From: an uncultured Bacteroidota bacterium
GTDB taxonomy: Bacteria; Bacteroidota; Bacteroidia; Bacteroidales; 4484-276
Assembly (NCBI GenBank): GCA_903930725.1
Contig: CAIYZW010000162.1
Coordinates: forward strand, 1 to 8,187
DNA: 8,187 nt
Reading direction: 5' to 3'
In this document: positions 1-7,262 of the stretch, piece by piece
Numbering within the stretch: the stretch's first letter is position 1
Layout of the letters: each line of letters begins with the position of its first letter
The notes under the pieces: generated by a model
Database searches by the model: none
The model's input: only the letters and a program-made list of their open reading frames with translations
Told to the model about the DNA's origin: nothing
Program-made: the position numbers and the translations under genes

Positions 1-1607
1 AGGATTGCCGGATTGCAGCTAAGCGATTTAATATTTATCATAATTTCTTTCACGGCCATATTGTCGAGATGATTTGTAGGTTCATCGAGGATCAGCAAAC
101 CAGGCTTGCGGAGCAAAGCCCTGGCGATGGCAATTTTCTGGCGTTCGCCGCCCGAAAGCAGAACGCCGTTGTCGCCAATCTGAGTTTCGTAACCGGCTGG
201 CAGTTTTTGAATAAACTGGTGTGCAAGCGAAAGCTCTGAAACTTCCAATAAATCGCTTTCAGAAATCCCGGTGCTGCCGTATAAAATATTTTCACGAACG
301 GTGCCCGGAATGAGCGGTGGATGCTGCGAAACAATTCCGATTTGCTTGCGGAAGTGTTTAAAATCAATGTTGTCAACAAGTTTCTCATCAACATAAATCA
401 ATCCCGATTGTGGCTTGTAAAACCCAATAAGCAAGTTAATGATGGTTGACTTTCCGGCCCCGTTATCCCCGATGAGCGCCACACTCTTGTCGGGTTCGAT
501 CCGGAAACTGATGCCGTTTAAAACGGGTGTTTCGTCGTATTTGAAAAATACCGACGAAAACCGGATATTTCCTTTAAAATCAATCTTTTCGGTTCCGAGG
601 TAAGGTTCTTCCTCATTCTGGCTCGAAATATTGTATAAAGTTACCAGCGATTCGTTTCCAGTGATCAAGCTGGTAAACGAACTGCTTAAACTGTTGAGTT
701 TTTCCTGTAATTGGTTAGATGCCAGGTAAAATGCCATCAGTTCACCCAAAGTCATCACGTTTTTTATTACAGAAATACCGCCAATTACCATCACCAAAAT
801 CCCGATAAGCCCCACCAGCACATTTTGAAATTGCGAATAAAACGCCTGATAATACGACCTGTCGTTGGTTTTATCTCTTAAATCGGAAAGTACCGAAGAG
901 TGTTTGTCGCGTTCTTCTTCTTCCACCGACTGGATCTTTATCAAATCCATAAACTTCATCAAAAAAAGCGTCCCTTTGCTAAAGCCCTGGAAAGCTAGGT
1001 TGTATTCCCTGACTTTCTGTTTGAGCTTTTTACCCATGTATTTGTTTGTAAAATAAAGTATAGGGAAAAACAAAAGGATCATCAAAAATAAATACCAGCT
1101 TAAAAAAGCCAGGACAATGCACAAGCCGATGGTTACGAAAAACGAGGGGAAAAAACCGGCAATCAGGGTGCTGTTCATGCGGCTGATACGCTCGGTGTCC
1201 TGTACAATTTGCGCATGTAAAACGCCCAGATCCTCGCGTGTATAAAATGCCCGCGAAAACGAAAATATCTTTTTCATCAAATCTTCGCGTAGGTTGAAGA
1301 TTGATTTTGAAATGGTTTTGATGTTTGAGTTTCTCAAAAACAGATTAAGGCCACTGTTAAAGAGGCGCAAGCCCAAAATGGCAAACCCAACCCAAATGAA
1401 TGTGTTGATCTGTTTCTGAGGAATGGCCACATCAAACACATGTTTTACCAGCCAAAGGGTAGGCAAAATAAGGTAGGTAAGAAAAATAAATCCCGCAGCG
1501 GTGGCTATCAGTTTATACTTGTCGTCTTTTATAAAATGATAGTAATACTTCCAGGCTGGCTTTGAGAAGTAAGGTGAAGTATCGGCGGCGTTTGTGGTCG
1601 GTTTCAT
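1..1607 (-). CDS. ABC exporter, fused membrane and ATPase domains (3' end cut by window)
   Basis: This is a type I (ABCB-like) exporter half-transporter of the inner membrane that uses ATP to drive export. I translated 535 codons from the ATG at 1605-1607 to the window edge with no stop or frameshift. The membrane domain has hydrophobic helices near residues 33-53, 67-90, 148-168, 171-188, 262-283 and about 287-312. The ATPase domain shows an A-loop Tyr357, Walker A GDNGAGKS (380-387), Q-loop Gln428, signature LSGGERQ (484-490), and Walker B ending in Asp508-Glu509, followed by the D-loop. The H-loop histidine and the last tens of residues lie beyond position 1. There is no N-terminal C39 peptidase domain, so it would not trim a leader itself. 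It starts 6 bp after the stop of the nucleotidyltransferase gene, so it is almost certainly cotranscribed with it and with the PqqD-like gene. A role as exporter of a modified peptide is inferred from that context; lipid or drug export is equally possible from sequence alone. Confidence 0.93.
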   Translation of the reverse strand, partial: MKPTTNAADTSPYFSKPAWKYYYHFIKDDKYKLIATAAGFIFLTYLILPTLWLVKHVFDVAIPQKQINTFIWVGFAILGLRLFNSGLNLFLRNSNIKTISKSIFNLREDLMKKIFSFSRAFYTREDLGVLHAQIVQDTERISRMNSTLIAGFFPSFFVTIGLCIVLAFLSWYLFLMILLFFPILYFTNKYMGKKLKQKVREYNLAFQGFSKGTLFLMKFMDLIKIQSVEEEERDKHSSVLSDLRDKTNDRSYYQAFYSQFQNVLVGLIGILVMVIGGISVIKNVMTLGELMAFYLASNQLQEKLNSLSSSFTSLITGNESLVTLYNISSQNEEEPYLGTEKIDFKGNIRFSSVFFKYDETPVLNGISFRIEPDKSVALIGDNGAGKSTIINLLIGFYKPQSGLIYVDEKLVDNIDFKHFRKQIGIVSQHPPLIPGTVRENILYGSTGISESDLLEVSELSLAHQFIQKLPAGYETQIGDNGVLLSGGERQKIAIARALLRKPGLLILDEPTNHLDNMAVKEIMINIKSLSCNPAI

Positions 1608-1613
1608 GTTGTT

Positions 1614-2768
1614 TTACGCCCCTGTTTTGTTTTGTTTCCGGTTACTTTTTAATAAAACCGAAAGATAATACACCAAAATTCTGAAATAGTTCTTTCCTTT
1701 GGTTCGCTGCCGCATAAATTTCAGGAAACCTATGTGCTGCGAAACCATACCTTTATGGGTGGTGTTTTTAAGATAGTCGGCATACACCGAAAGGATTTTT
1801 TCGAACGATGGATGATAAACATAAACGCCCCGTCGTTTGCCTTGATTGTAAAGTATTCTGTCGGCCAAAGATGGTTTGATCAATTGTATCCGGTTGTAAA
1901 TATCCTCCGGAATAGGTGCCGAAAAATTCACTTTTAAATATTTCAGGCCTTCTTTTACCTGGATAATTACACTTAATTTTTTTGCATATTCAACCAGTCT
2001 TTCCCAATCAATCTTTAAATCTTTGGAGGTAATAAGGATGTATGAATCGGCAATCCAGCGGATTGGTGGCTCTACGTTTGGCATCAGTCCGTGAACGATG
2101 GTAAGCAGAAGTTCATCTGCCGGACACAGAGCAAGGGTATTTTCCCCCGACACGGTCATGGTTACTGCCTTATCCCAAAACATTTCATCGTGCATTATCC
2201 CGAAACACTCATCCAAAGGATACCAGTGGAGGTCGAGTTCTGTATTTTCGTCGTTGATGAGCGTTACACTTTTGCTGTGGTTAAGGTAATATTCGTCGTT
2301 TGTTTCAACACTCGACTTCCACCCATTTTGCTTCAGCCAATCAATGGTAAGATTTGCCTGCGAAACAGGGACCATGATGTCCATATCGGCCATGGGACGC
2401 ACCGCAAAGTTTTTGTAGGCCAGCAGCGACAAGGCAACGCCTTTTAAAACCATTGTGCGAATTCCTTTTTGATGAAGCAGCCTGAGAACCTGTCCCATTT
2501 TAAAAAACAAAATCTGGTTATTCGACCAGGATTTCCGGTACATGCCTTTTAAACGAGGCATCAGCTCGTCGTTGATGGGGTGCCGGTTAAGATTGAGGTA
2601 AAGCAACGGCAACTGCCTGAACGAACCATGCTCCACGTCGGTTTCGATGTTAACCAGCGATTTCCAGAAATTATAGGAAGTTTGCATCAGCTCACCCGAT
2701 AAAAGGCAGGCTTTTAACAACAGTTCCTGTTCATTGGTCGGGAAAGGGCTTCGTAAGGAAGGCTTCAT
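1614..2768 (-). CDS. Nucleotidyltransferase family protein (NTP_transf_5 type)
   Basis: This 384-residue cytoplasmic protein resembles the uncharacterised nucleotidyltransferase family PF14907, members of the polymerase-beta-like nucleotidyltransferase superfamily. The diagnostic pieces are LKG at 108-110, then RPMADMDIMV at 124-133, which supplies the DxD metal-binding pair Asp128 and Asp130. A likely third carboxylate sits in ELDLHW (177-182, Asp179). A further block, RWIAD (237-241), follows a His-Gly at 226-227. All expected acidic residues are present, so the enzyme looks active. The family would transfer a nucleotide to a protein, peptide or small molecule, but its true substrate is not known. 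The C-terminal third, about 270-384, is basic and shows no motif I recognise. It starts 44 bp after the PqqD-like gene and ends 6 bp before the ABC exporter, which suggests one transcript. I recall related proteins in some lasso-peptide and other RiPP loci, which makes peptide tailoring a plausible but unproven role. Confidence 0.85.
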   Translation of the reverse strand: MKPSLRSPFPTNEQELLLKACLLSGELMQTSYNFWKSLVNIETDVEHGSFRQLPLLYLNLNRHPINDELMPRLKGMYRKSWSNNQILFFKMGQVLRLLHQKGIRTMVLKGVALSLLAYKNFAVRPMADMDIMVPVSQANLTIDWLKQNGWKSSVETNDEYYLNHSKSVTLINDENTELDLHWYPLDECFGIMHDEMFWDKAVTMTVSGENTLALCPADELLLTIVHGLMPNVEPPIRWIADSYILITSKDLKIDWERLVEYAKKLSVIIQVKEGLKYLKVNFSAPIPEDIYNRIQLIKPSLADRILYNQGKRRGVYVYHPSFEKILSVYADYLKNTTHKGMVSQHIGFLKFMRQRTKGKNYFRILVYYLSVLLKSNRKQNKTGA

Positions 2769-2812
2769 TGTTTTAAAAGCAGTATTTCAGGTTGTAGTTA
2801 AAAAAACAGGCT

Positions 2813-3271
2813 TTATTCGTTGGCCTGAGTTTCCCTGCTTTCGGGCCAGCCTTTTTCGTCAACTTCATGGATGGGGTCGAGCAATAGCAAATCCTGCATA
2901 TCGGTATATTTGCAAACGGCAGGCGCTTTGAAGTTGAGGGCTATTTCCTTGAGTTTTTTTTCCAGTTCGGTTACGTCAGGTGAAGTGATTTCATTTTCGG
3001 CAATTACCATCAGCTTTTCGGTAAGAAGTTCTTCGGTAAATTGTTTAACAGTACTGTCGATAATGTCGGATTCTGCGCTATTTGCAGCAGTCATAATTTC
3101 GATGGCTTTTTCGTAGTTTCCGGTTTTATCAATAAATTCCCAAATTACCGCACCAGTGCCGTCGAGGCTGTAATAATTGCCGGTGTTAAGATCTAATAAA
3201 ATGGTTTCACCGTCAATGGTCTCATGGACCACGTTTGGTGTATTCACTTTTAGTCGGTTATGTAGTTCCAT
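2813..3271 (-). CDS. PqqD-family protein with an extra C-terminal tail
   Basis: The N-terminal part of this 152-residue protein (about 12-92) matches the PqqD fold, a small winged-helix domain that holds RiPP leader peptides for modifying enzymes. The visible hallmarks are VVHETIDGETILLDLNTGNY (14-33), the YSLDGTGAVIWEFID stretch (34-48), and an amphipathic helical half with the usual LxxE-type C-terminal pattern. Typical PqqD proteins are about 90-100 residues, so some 50 residues are extra. The extension has a charged helix (about 99-112), then FKAP, a single Cys120, KYTDMQDLLLLDPIHEVDEK (121-140) and GWP (141-143). It ends in an acidic stretch. This tail looks like a short linear substrate or docking segment rather than a folded domain. 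The gene opens the operon with the nucleotidyltransferase and ABC exporter. The ATG at 3269-3271 sits about 33 nt behind a TAAATTTG promoter box, which supports the start. There is no Shine-Dalgarno sequence, as is usual in Bacteroidota. Confidence 0.85.
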   Translation of the reverse strand: MELHNRLKVNTPNVVHETIDGETILLDLNTGNYYSLDGTGAVIWEFIDKTGNYEKAIEIMTAANSAESDIIDSTVKQFTEELLTEKLMVIAENEITSPDVTELEKKLKEIALNFKAPAVCKYTDMQDLLLLDPIHEVDEKGWPESRETQANE

Positions 3272-3303
3272 ACAATGCTTTGGTTAGTATTAAAATGAAT
3301 GCA

Positions 3304-3311
3304 CAAATTTA
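3304..3311 (-). promoter_or_regulatory. Putative -7 promoter box of the PqqD-NTase-ABC operon
   Basis: Read on the minus strand this is TAAATTTG, an exact match to the Bacteroidota -7 consensus TAnnTTTG. It ends 32 nt before the PqqD start codon. I find no clear TTTG -33 element at the expected distance upstream, which is an A-tract and mixed sequence, so strength and exact start point are uncertain. Confidence 0.55.
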
Positions 3312-3322
3312 ATTTTTTTTAG

Positions 3323-3484
3323 ATAAGACCGCTGTGTTTTGTTTTATTCGATTGGATTATTCCTTTACCAGACAGCATTATAAAGACTTTATCAAATGAT
3401 GGCACATCAAGGTTTCCTGATATCCAATTGATTTTACAGGAAAATCTTCCGGAGATTCAGAAGAATCTGAGGCAGAATAAATAA
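3323..3484 (+). pseudogene. Possible gene fossil without a start codon in the divergent intergenic region
   Basis: A plus-strand frame stays open for 53 codons from just after a TAG at 3320-3322 to a TAA at 3482-3484. The composition of its second half looks protein-like, reading FPDIQLILQENLPEIQ and then KNLRQNK before the stop. It contains no ATG, GTG or TTG start that would leave a sensible protein; its only TTG is at 3428, 18 codons from the end. Its end overlaps the promoter box of the next operon. I do not recognise the family. It may be the surviving 3' end of a decayed gene, or simply chance, since a frame of this length is not rare in A/T-rich DNA. Confidence 0.25.
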
Positions 3485-3489
3485 ATTTG
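3482..3489 (+). promoter_or_regulatory. Putative -7 promoter box of the NatAB-like operon
   Basis: The sequence TAAATTTG matches TAnnTTTG exactly and ends 21 bp before the ATG at 3511. It is the same octamer as the box facing the other way at 3304-3311, so the two operons are divergently transcribed from this intergenic region. No convincing TTTG -33 element precedes it. Confidence 0.55.
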
Positions 3490-3510
3490 TCGTCGGTTTA
3501 ATCAGAAAAT

Positions 3511-4440
3511 ATGACACCAACAACAATCCTTCAGGTAAGCGCCCTCAGCAAAGCATTTAAAAATGTGCAGGCTGTTGAAAATATCTCCTTCTCGCTGGAG
3601 CGGGGCGATATTTTCGCATTTTTAGGCCCAAACGGTGCAGGAAAAACTACCACCCTGCGCATTCTTCTCGACATTATAAAAGCCGACAGTGGCAGCATAA
3701 AATGGAATTTCGGCGGCATCGTGAACAATTTGCCTCCTTCGGCCCAAATTGGTTACCTGCCCGAGGAAAGAGGACTTTATACCGACCTGCCCATCATCCG
3801 GTCGTTGGTTTACCTGGCCTCCATCAGAGGAATGGAACCATCCAAAGCAAAAACTTCAGCCATGGAATGGCTCGAAAAACTCGATCTTGCCGACAGGGCA
3901 AAGGAAAAACTTCAGGCACTTTCAAAAGGAAATCAGCAGAAAATACAATTTATCGCCTCCATTCTTCATAAACCTGCTTTCGCCATACTCGACGAGCCTT
4001 TCTCGGGCCTCGACCCGCTGAACCAGGAAAAATTTATCGGATACATCAAAGAGCTTAACCATCAAGGTACAACCATACTTTTAAGCTCACACCAAATGCC
4101 CCTTGTCGAAAAAATTGCCCACAGGGTTTTTCTTATCAACCAGGGAAAAGAACTTTTTAACGGCTCATTGATGGACATTTATAAAAACTTCGGGCAACAG
4201 CCCATTCTCGACATAAGTTTTGCTTCCGAAATTCCACACGAACAATTGCAAATGTTGCCCGGTACCGAAAATATTACCACGGTGGGCGCTCAACAGGTAA
4301 AAGTCACCTTCCTCCCCTGCAGGGATCTGAACGAAATCCTGCTAAACCTTGCCAGGATTGAGGGAATTGCAAACATCAAAAGCCATAATTCCAGTTTACA
4401 CGACATTTTTCTTAACATGGTTAAAACACATCAACAATGA
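3511..4440 (+). CDS. ABC transporter ATP-binding protein, NatA-like
   Basis: This 309-residue cytoplasmic ATPase drives an ABC-2 type exporter. Motifs in order are Walker A GPNGAGKT (39-46), the GYLPEERGLY block (81-90) in place of a canonical Q-loop, signature LSKGNQQK (137-144), Walker B AILDEP (158-163, catalytic Glu162), D-loop SGLD (165-168) and H-loop His194. The GYLPEERGLY form and the roughly 80-residue C-terminal extension resembling DUF4162 are typical of the NatA/YhaQ branch, whose best-known member extrudes sodium in Bacillus. The last residues overlap the next gene by 4 bp (ATGA), so the two subunits are translationally coupled. The substrate cannot be read from the ATPase; sodium, a drug or a peptide are possible, and I give no symbol for that reason. 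All catalytic residues are intact. Confidence 0.93.
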   Translation: MTPTTILQVSALSKAFKNVQAVENISFSLERGDIFAFLGPNGAGKTTTLRILLDIIKADSGSIKWNFGGIVNNLPPSAQIGYLPEERGLYTDLPIIRSLVYLASIRGMEPSKAKTSAMEWLEKLDLADRAKEKLQALSKGNQQKIQFIASILHKPAFAILDEPFSGLDPLNQEKFIGYIKELNHQGTTILLSSHQMPLVEKIAHRVFLINQGKELFNGSLMDIYKNFGQQPILDISFASEIPHEQLQMLPGTENITTVGAQQVKVTFLPCRDLNEILLNLARIEGIANIKSHNSSLHDIFLNMVKTHQQ

Positions 4441-5621
4441 ACTATTACAAACAGGTTTTAACGGTTACTTTGTGGGAATACCGCCGGTTTTTCAAGATTA
4501 AAAATGAGTTGATCGGCATTGTGGTAATGATTGTGATTTTCACGCTGAGTTATTTTGGCGGGAGATATGCCGCCACCGAATCTTCAGAAAAGCCTCATCT
4601 GACGGTTTTGAACGATCTTAACCCTCAACTTTCAGAACTTTTGTCCAAAGATTTTGAAGTTGAATCAATTCCTGTCGGAGAAAAGGCCAAATATCTTAGC
4701 GAGATCACAACTTTAAAAGAAGGCTCGTTGCTTTTGCAGGAAGGGGCCGGTTTTGAAGTCCATTCGTGGAAAAAGCCGAAAAAGTTTAAAAAGTTGCAGG
4801 AAAGCCTTAATGTTTATTGCCAGACTGAGGCCTTGCTTAAAATAAACCTCTCCGCCGAAAACCTTGAAGATGTCCTGAAACCGGCAACTCTTAAAGAAGT
4901 CTATCTTTACGAAACCGGCACCAGAGGCAAGAATGTACTGGCATACTTTTTTGCCGGTCTGATGATTATGGCTGTATTTTTAAGTTTTGCCTATCAGTTT
5001 ACGGCCATTACCGGCGAAAAACAACTCAAAATTACCGAGCAGATCATTTCTGCAATAAAACCCCAGGCCTGGATGGATGGCAAGATTCTCGGCATCACGC
5101 TTACAGGGCTTTCTTCCATGCTAACCTATTCCGTTATCGGATTGCTTGGTGGGATGTTATTTTTTCAATTTACCGGAACCCCCGTTTCTGCTATAATTCA
5201 ATATCTCTATTTCCCCTCGATTTTATTATTTTTTACTTTTACGATAATGGGAGTTTTGCTATGGAATGCCTTTCTGGCAGCCATTGCATCGGTAATCACC
5301 GACCCCAACAATTCCGGGAAAAGCGGGATTATGTTGTTGCCCATTCTTTTTGTGTTTTCCGCATTTCTGGTAATGCGCGATCCGGATGATGGAATTTCTG
5401 TTTTTTTATCGTGGTTTCCGCTTACTTCGGCCACAGCAATGCCCATGCGCTGGGTTACAACAGAAGTGGCCTGGTGGCAATTGGCCGGTTCATTTGTGAT
5501 ACTTGCCGCTACATTTTATCTGCTGCGCAAACTTGCTGCAAAGATTTTCCATGTTTCAATCCTCATCAGCGGCAAAGAGCCAACCTGGCGTGAGGTTATC
5601 AAGCTGGCCTGGGAAAATTAA
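4437..5621 (+). CDS. ABC-2 type permease, NatB-like
   Basis: This 394-residue inner-membrane protein is the permease partner of the preceding ATPase. It shows the ABC2_membrane_3 layout: a first helix at about 24-42, a large extracytoplasmic domain of some 120 residues (about 44-165), then helices near 166-189, 215-243, 256-286 (probably a re-entrant or long pair), 296-313 and 345-363. The segment ITGEKQLKITEQIISAIKPQ (191-210) is the coupling-helix region typical of NatB-like permeases, which touches the ATPase. The ATG at 4437 overlaps the upstream stop. The C-terminus ends in a short cytoplasmic tail. Two copies of each subunit would form the transporter. Nothing in the sequence names the exported substrate, and no dedicated regulator or sensor kinase is adjacent. 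Confidence 0.88.
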   Translation: MNYYKQVLTVTLWEYRRFFKIKNELIGIVVMIVIFTLSYFGGRYAATESSEKPHLTVLNDLNPQLSELLSKDFEVESIPVGEKAKYLSEITTLKEGSLLLQEGAGFEVHSWKKPKKFKKLQESLNVYCQTEALLKINLSAENLEDVLKPATLKEVYLYETGTRGKNVLAYFFAGLMIMAVFLSFAYQFTAITGEKQLKITEQIISAIKPQAWMDGKILGITLTGLSSMLTYSVIGLLGGMLFFQFTGTPVSAIIQYLYFPSILLFFTFTIMGVLLWNAFLAAIASVITDPNNSGKSGIMLLPILFVFSAFLVMRDPDDGISVFLSWFPLTSATAMPMRWVTTEVAWWQLAGSFVILAATFYLLRKLAAKIFHVSILISGKEPTWREVIKLAWEN

Positions 5622-5834
5622 TCACAAAACCTAAAACAAGGAATTATTTATTTTTTGGATTCGTAAAATGGCAAAAGCCGGACAAACCTAAGCAAAACGA
5701 ACCACGGTTTTCGGGATTGTACGGGCTGAGAAAAGACCATTTATGCGGCTAAATTAATCACTTCCAAACCAGGGTAATAACAATAATACATTCATTATTA
5801 ACAAAATATAACCTCCTCACAGGGGTTTTTAGGG
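5622..5834. other. Intergenic stretch between the NatB-like gene and rhlE
   Basis: No gene, RNA motif or convincing terminator is visible here. A GGC-AAAA-GCC hairpin at 5670-5679 has only a 3-bp stem and no T-run. An A/T-rich inverted repeat, AATAAT-N6-ATTATT, lies near 5780-5800 and is weak. Transcription from the exporter operon could therefore read through toward rhlE. Confidence 0.5.
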
Positions 5835-5842
5835 TATCTTTG
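5835..5842 (+). promoter_or_regulatory. Putative -7 promoter box of rhlE
   Basis: The sequence TATCTTTG fits TAnnTTTG exactly. It places the transcript start near 5848 and leaves a leader of about 60 nt before the ATG at 5911. The -33 region is not recognisable as TTTG. The leader contains the GC-rich palindromic run CCCGGGCCC in otherwise A/T-rich sequence and an A/T-rich stretch right before the start codon. Confidence 0.55.
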
Positions 5843-5910
5843 CCGAATATTTATTTACCCGGGCCCCTTCTTTACCAAAATAAAATCGGCAGGCCTTTTA
5901 AAAATTACAC

Positions 5911-7209
5911 ATGTCATTCGAAAAATTAAATTTAATTGAGCCTATTCAAAAGGCATTAAACACAGAAGGTTACACAATACCAACACCCATTCAGGAAAGA
6001 GCCATTCCACTGATTCTTCAACGTAGAGATTTAATAGGTTGCGCACAAACAGGCACCGGAAAAACAGCAGCATTTGCCATCCCGATACTTCAGCTTTTGC
6101 ACCAGGAATTAAATTCGGTAACTCCACAAGATGCGCGTTCATCGCAAAGGCGCAAAATTAAAGCACTTATCGTAACACCAACCCGCGAACTTGCTATCCA
6201 GATTGGTGATAGCTTTGCGGCTTATGGCGTTAACACCGGAATTCAACACACCGTTATTTTTGGCGGCGTTGCACAAGGGCCACAAACTTCGGCTTTACGC
6301 AGAGGTGTCGAAGTTTTGATTGCCACCCCTGGACGTTTACTCGACCTGATGGGACAGCAGTACGTTGACCTCAGCAACATCAGTTTTTTTGTACTCGACG
6401 AAGCCGACCGCATGCTCGATATGGGGTTTATTACCGACGTAAAAAAAATCATGGCCGTCCTTCCGAAAAAACGGCAATCGCTTCTTTTTTCGGCAACCAT
6501 GCCTCCTGCCATCGTAAGTTTAGCTGCAAGCCTGCTTATTAATCCTGCAAAGGTTGAAGTTGCTCCGGTTCAAAAAACCACCGATGCAATTACGCAATCG
6601 GTGTATTTTGTTGATAAAGGTGATAAGAAAAATCTTTTGCTTCATTTGCTCGAAGATAAAAAGATGGTTACGGCACTTGTTTTTACCCGCACCAAGCACG
6701 GCGCCGATCATGTTGCAAAAATCCTTAACAAACAGGGAATTAAATCGGAAGCTATCCACGGAAATAAGTCACAGCAGGCACGTCAGCGTGCGCTCGAAAA
6801 CTTCAAAAACAAAGAAACAAGGGTTCTTGTAGCCACCGATCTGGCAGCAAGAGGCCTTGATATTGAAGAGTTGACACACGTTGTAAATTATGAGATTCCG
6901 AATATTCCAGAAACCTACGTTCACCGTATCGGGCGGACAGGCCGCGCCGGCGCAACCGGAATTGCCGTTTCGTTTTGCGATGCCGAAGAAAAAGCATACC
7001 TGCGCGACATCCATAAACTCATTTCAAAAGTAATTCCAACGGTTGATGATCATCCTTTTCCGATGAGTACTCAGGAGCCGGTGATGAAAGCTGTACTTCC
7101 AAAACAAAACTTTAACAGGAATCAGGGAACTTCAGGCACACGCCGCTTTGCTCCTTCCGAAGTAAATGAACGCCGGAAATACCAGACTTCCTGGGCAAAA
7201 AACAGGTAA
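5911..7209 (+). CDS. rhlE: DEAD-box ATP-dependent RNA helicase, RhlE type
   Basis: This 432-residue cytoplasmic helicase unwinds short RNA duplexes using ATP and, by family, acts in ribosome assembly, RNA turnover and cold adaptation. The full motif set is present: Phe3 and the Q-motif Gln28 in PTPIQ, motif I AQTGTGKT (45-52), Ia PTREL (90-94), GG (118-119), Ib TPGR (139-142), II DEAD (163-166), III SAT (194-196), IV-region VFTRTKHGA (257-265), HGNKSQQAR (283-291), V ARGLDI (313-318) and VI HRIGRTGR (338-345). The FTRTKHGA, HGNKSQ and DIEEL..VVNYE.PN stretches closely follow E. coli RhlE. The tail after about 385 is short, basic and rich in Asn, Arg and Gln, as expected for nonspecific RNA binding; it lacks the RGG-rich extension of the E. 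coli protein. It is flanked by its own promoter box and terminator and so seems monocistronic. Confidence 0.96.
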   Translation: MSFEKLNLIEPIQKALNTEGYTIPTPIQERAIPLILQRRDLIGCAQTGTGKTAAFAIPILQLLHQELNSVTPQDARSSQRRKIKALIVTPTRELAIQIGDSFAAYGVNTGIQHTVIFGGVAQGPQTSALRRGVEVLIATPGRLLDLMGQQYVDLSNISFFVLDEADRMLDMGFITDVKKIMAVLPKKRQSLLFSATMPPAIVSLAASLLINPAKVEVAPVQKTTDAITQSVYFVDKGDKKNLLLHLLEDKKMVTALVFTRTKHGADHVAKILNKQGIKSEAIHGNKSQQARQRALENFKNKETRVLVATDLAARGLDIEELTHVVNYEIPNIPETYVHRIGRTGRAGATGIAVSFCDAEEKAYLRDIHKLISKVIPTVDDHPFPMSTQEPVMKAVLPKQNFNRNQGTSGTRRFAPSEVNERRKYQTSWAKNR

Positions 7210-7221
7210 GTTATTCAAACT

Positions 7222-7262
7222 AAAACAAAAGCCGGAGACCCAAAGTTTCCGGTTTTTGTTTT
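7222..7262 (+). terminator. Intrinsic terminator of rhlE
   Basis: A long near-perfect hairpin starts 13 bp after the rhlE stop. AAAACAAAA (7222-7230) pairs with TTTTGTTTT (7254-7262), G7231 pairs with T7253 as a wobble, and CCGGA (7232-7236) pairs with TCCGG (7248-7252), with a small loop at about 7239-7245. The 3' arm is itself the T-rich tract, and the 5' arm is its A-rich mirror, so it could stop transcription from either side. Confidence 0.9.

Noticed and set aside
92..394. Open frame of 100 codons on the minus strand at the left end
   Set aside because: It is an alternative frame of the ABC exporter ATPase domain, where Walker B, the signature and the Q-loop are all read in the other frame.
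2091..2447. Open frame of 118 codons on the plus strand, inside the nucleotidyltransferase gene
   Set aside because: It lies wholly antisense to a gene with clear family motifs, has no start signals of its own, and its translation shows no domain character.
5670..5679. GGC-AAAA-GCC hairpin after the NatB-like permease as a terminator
   Set aside because: The stem is only 3 bp and no T-run follows, so it would not be stable enough to stop transcription.
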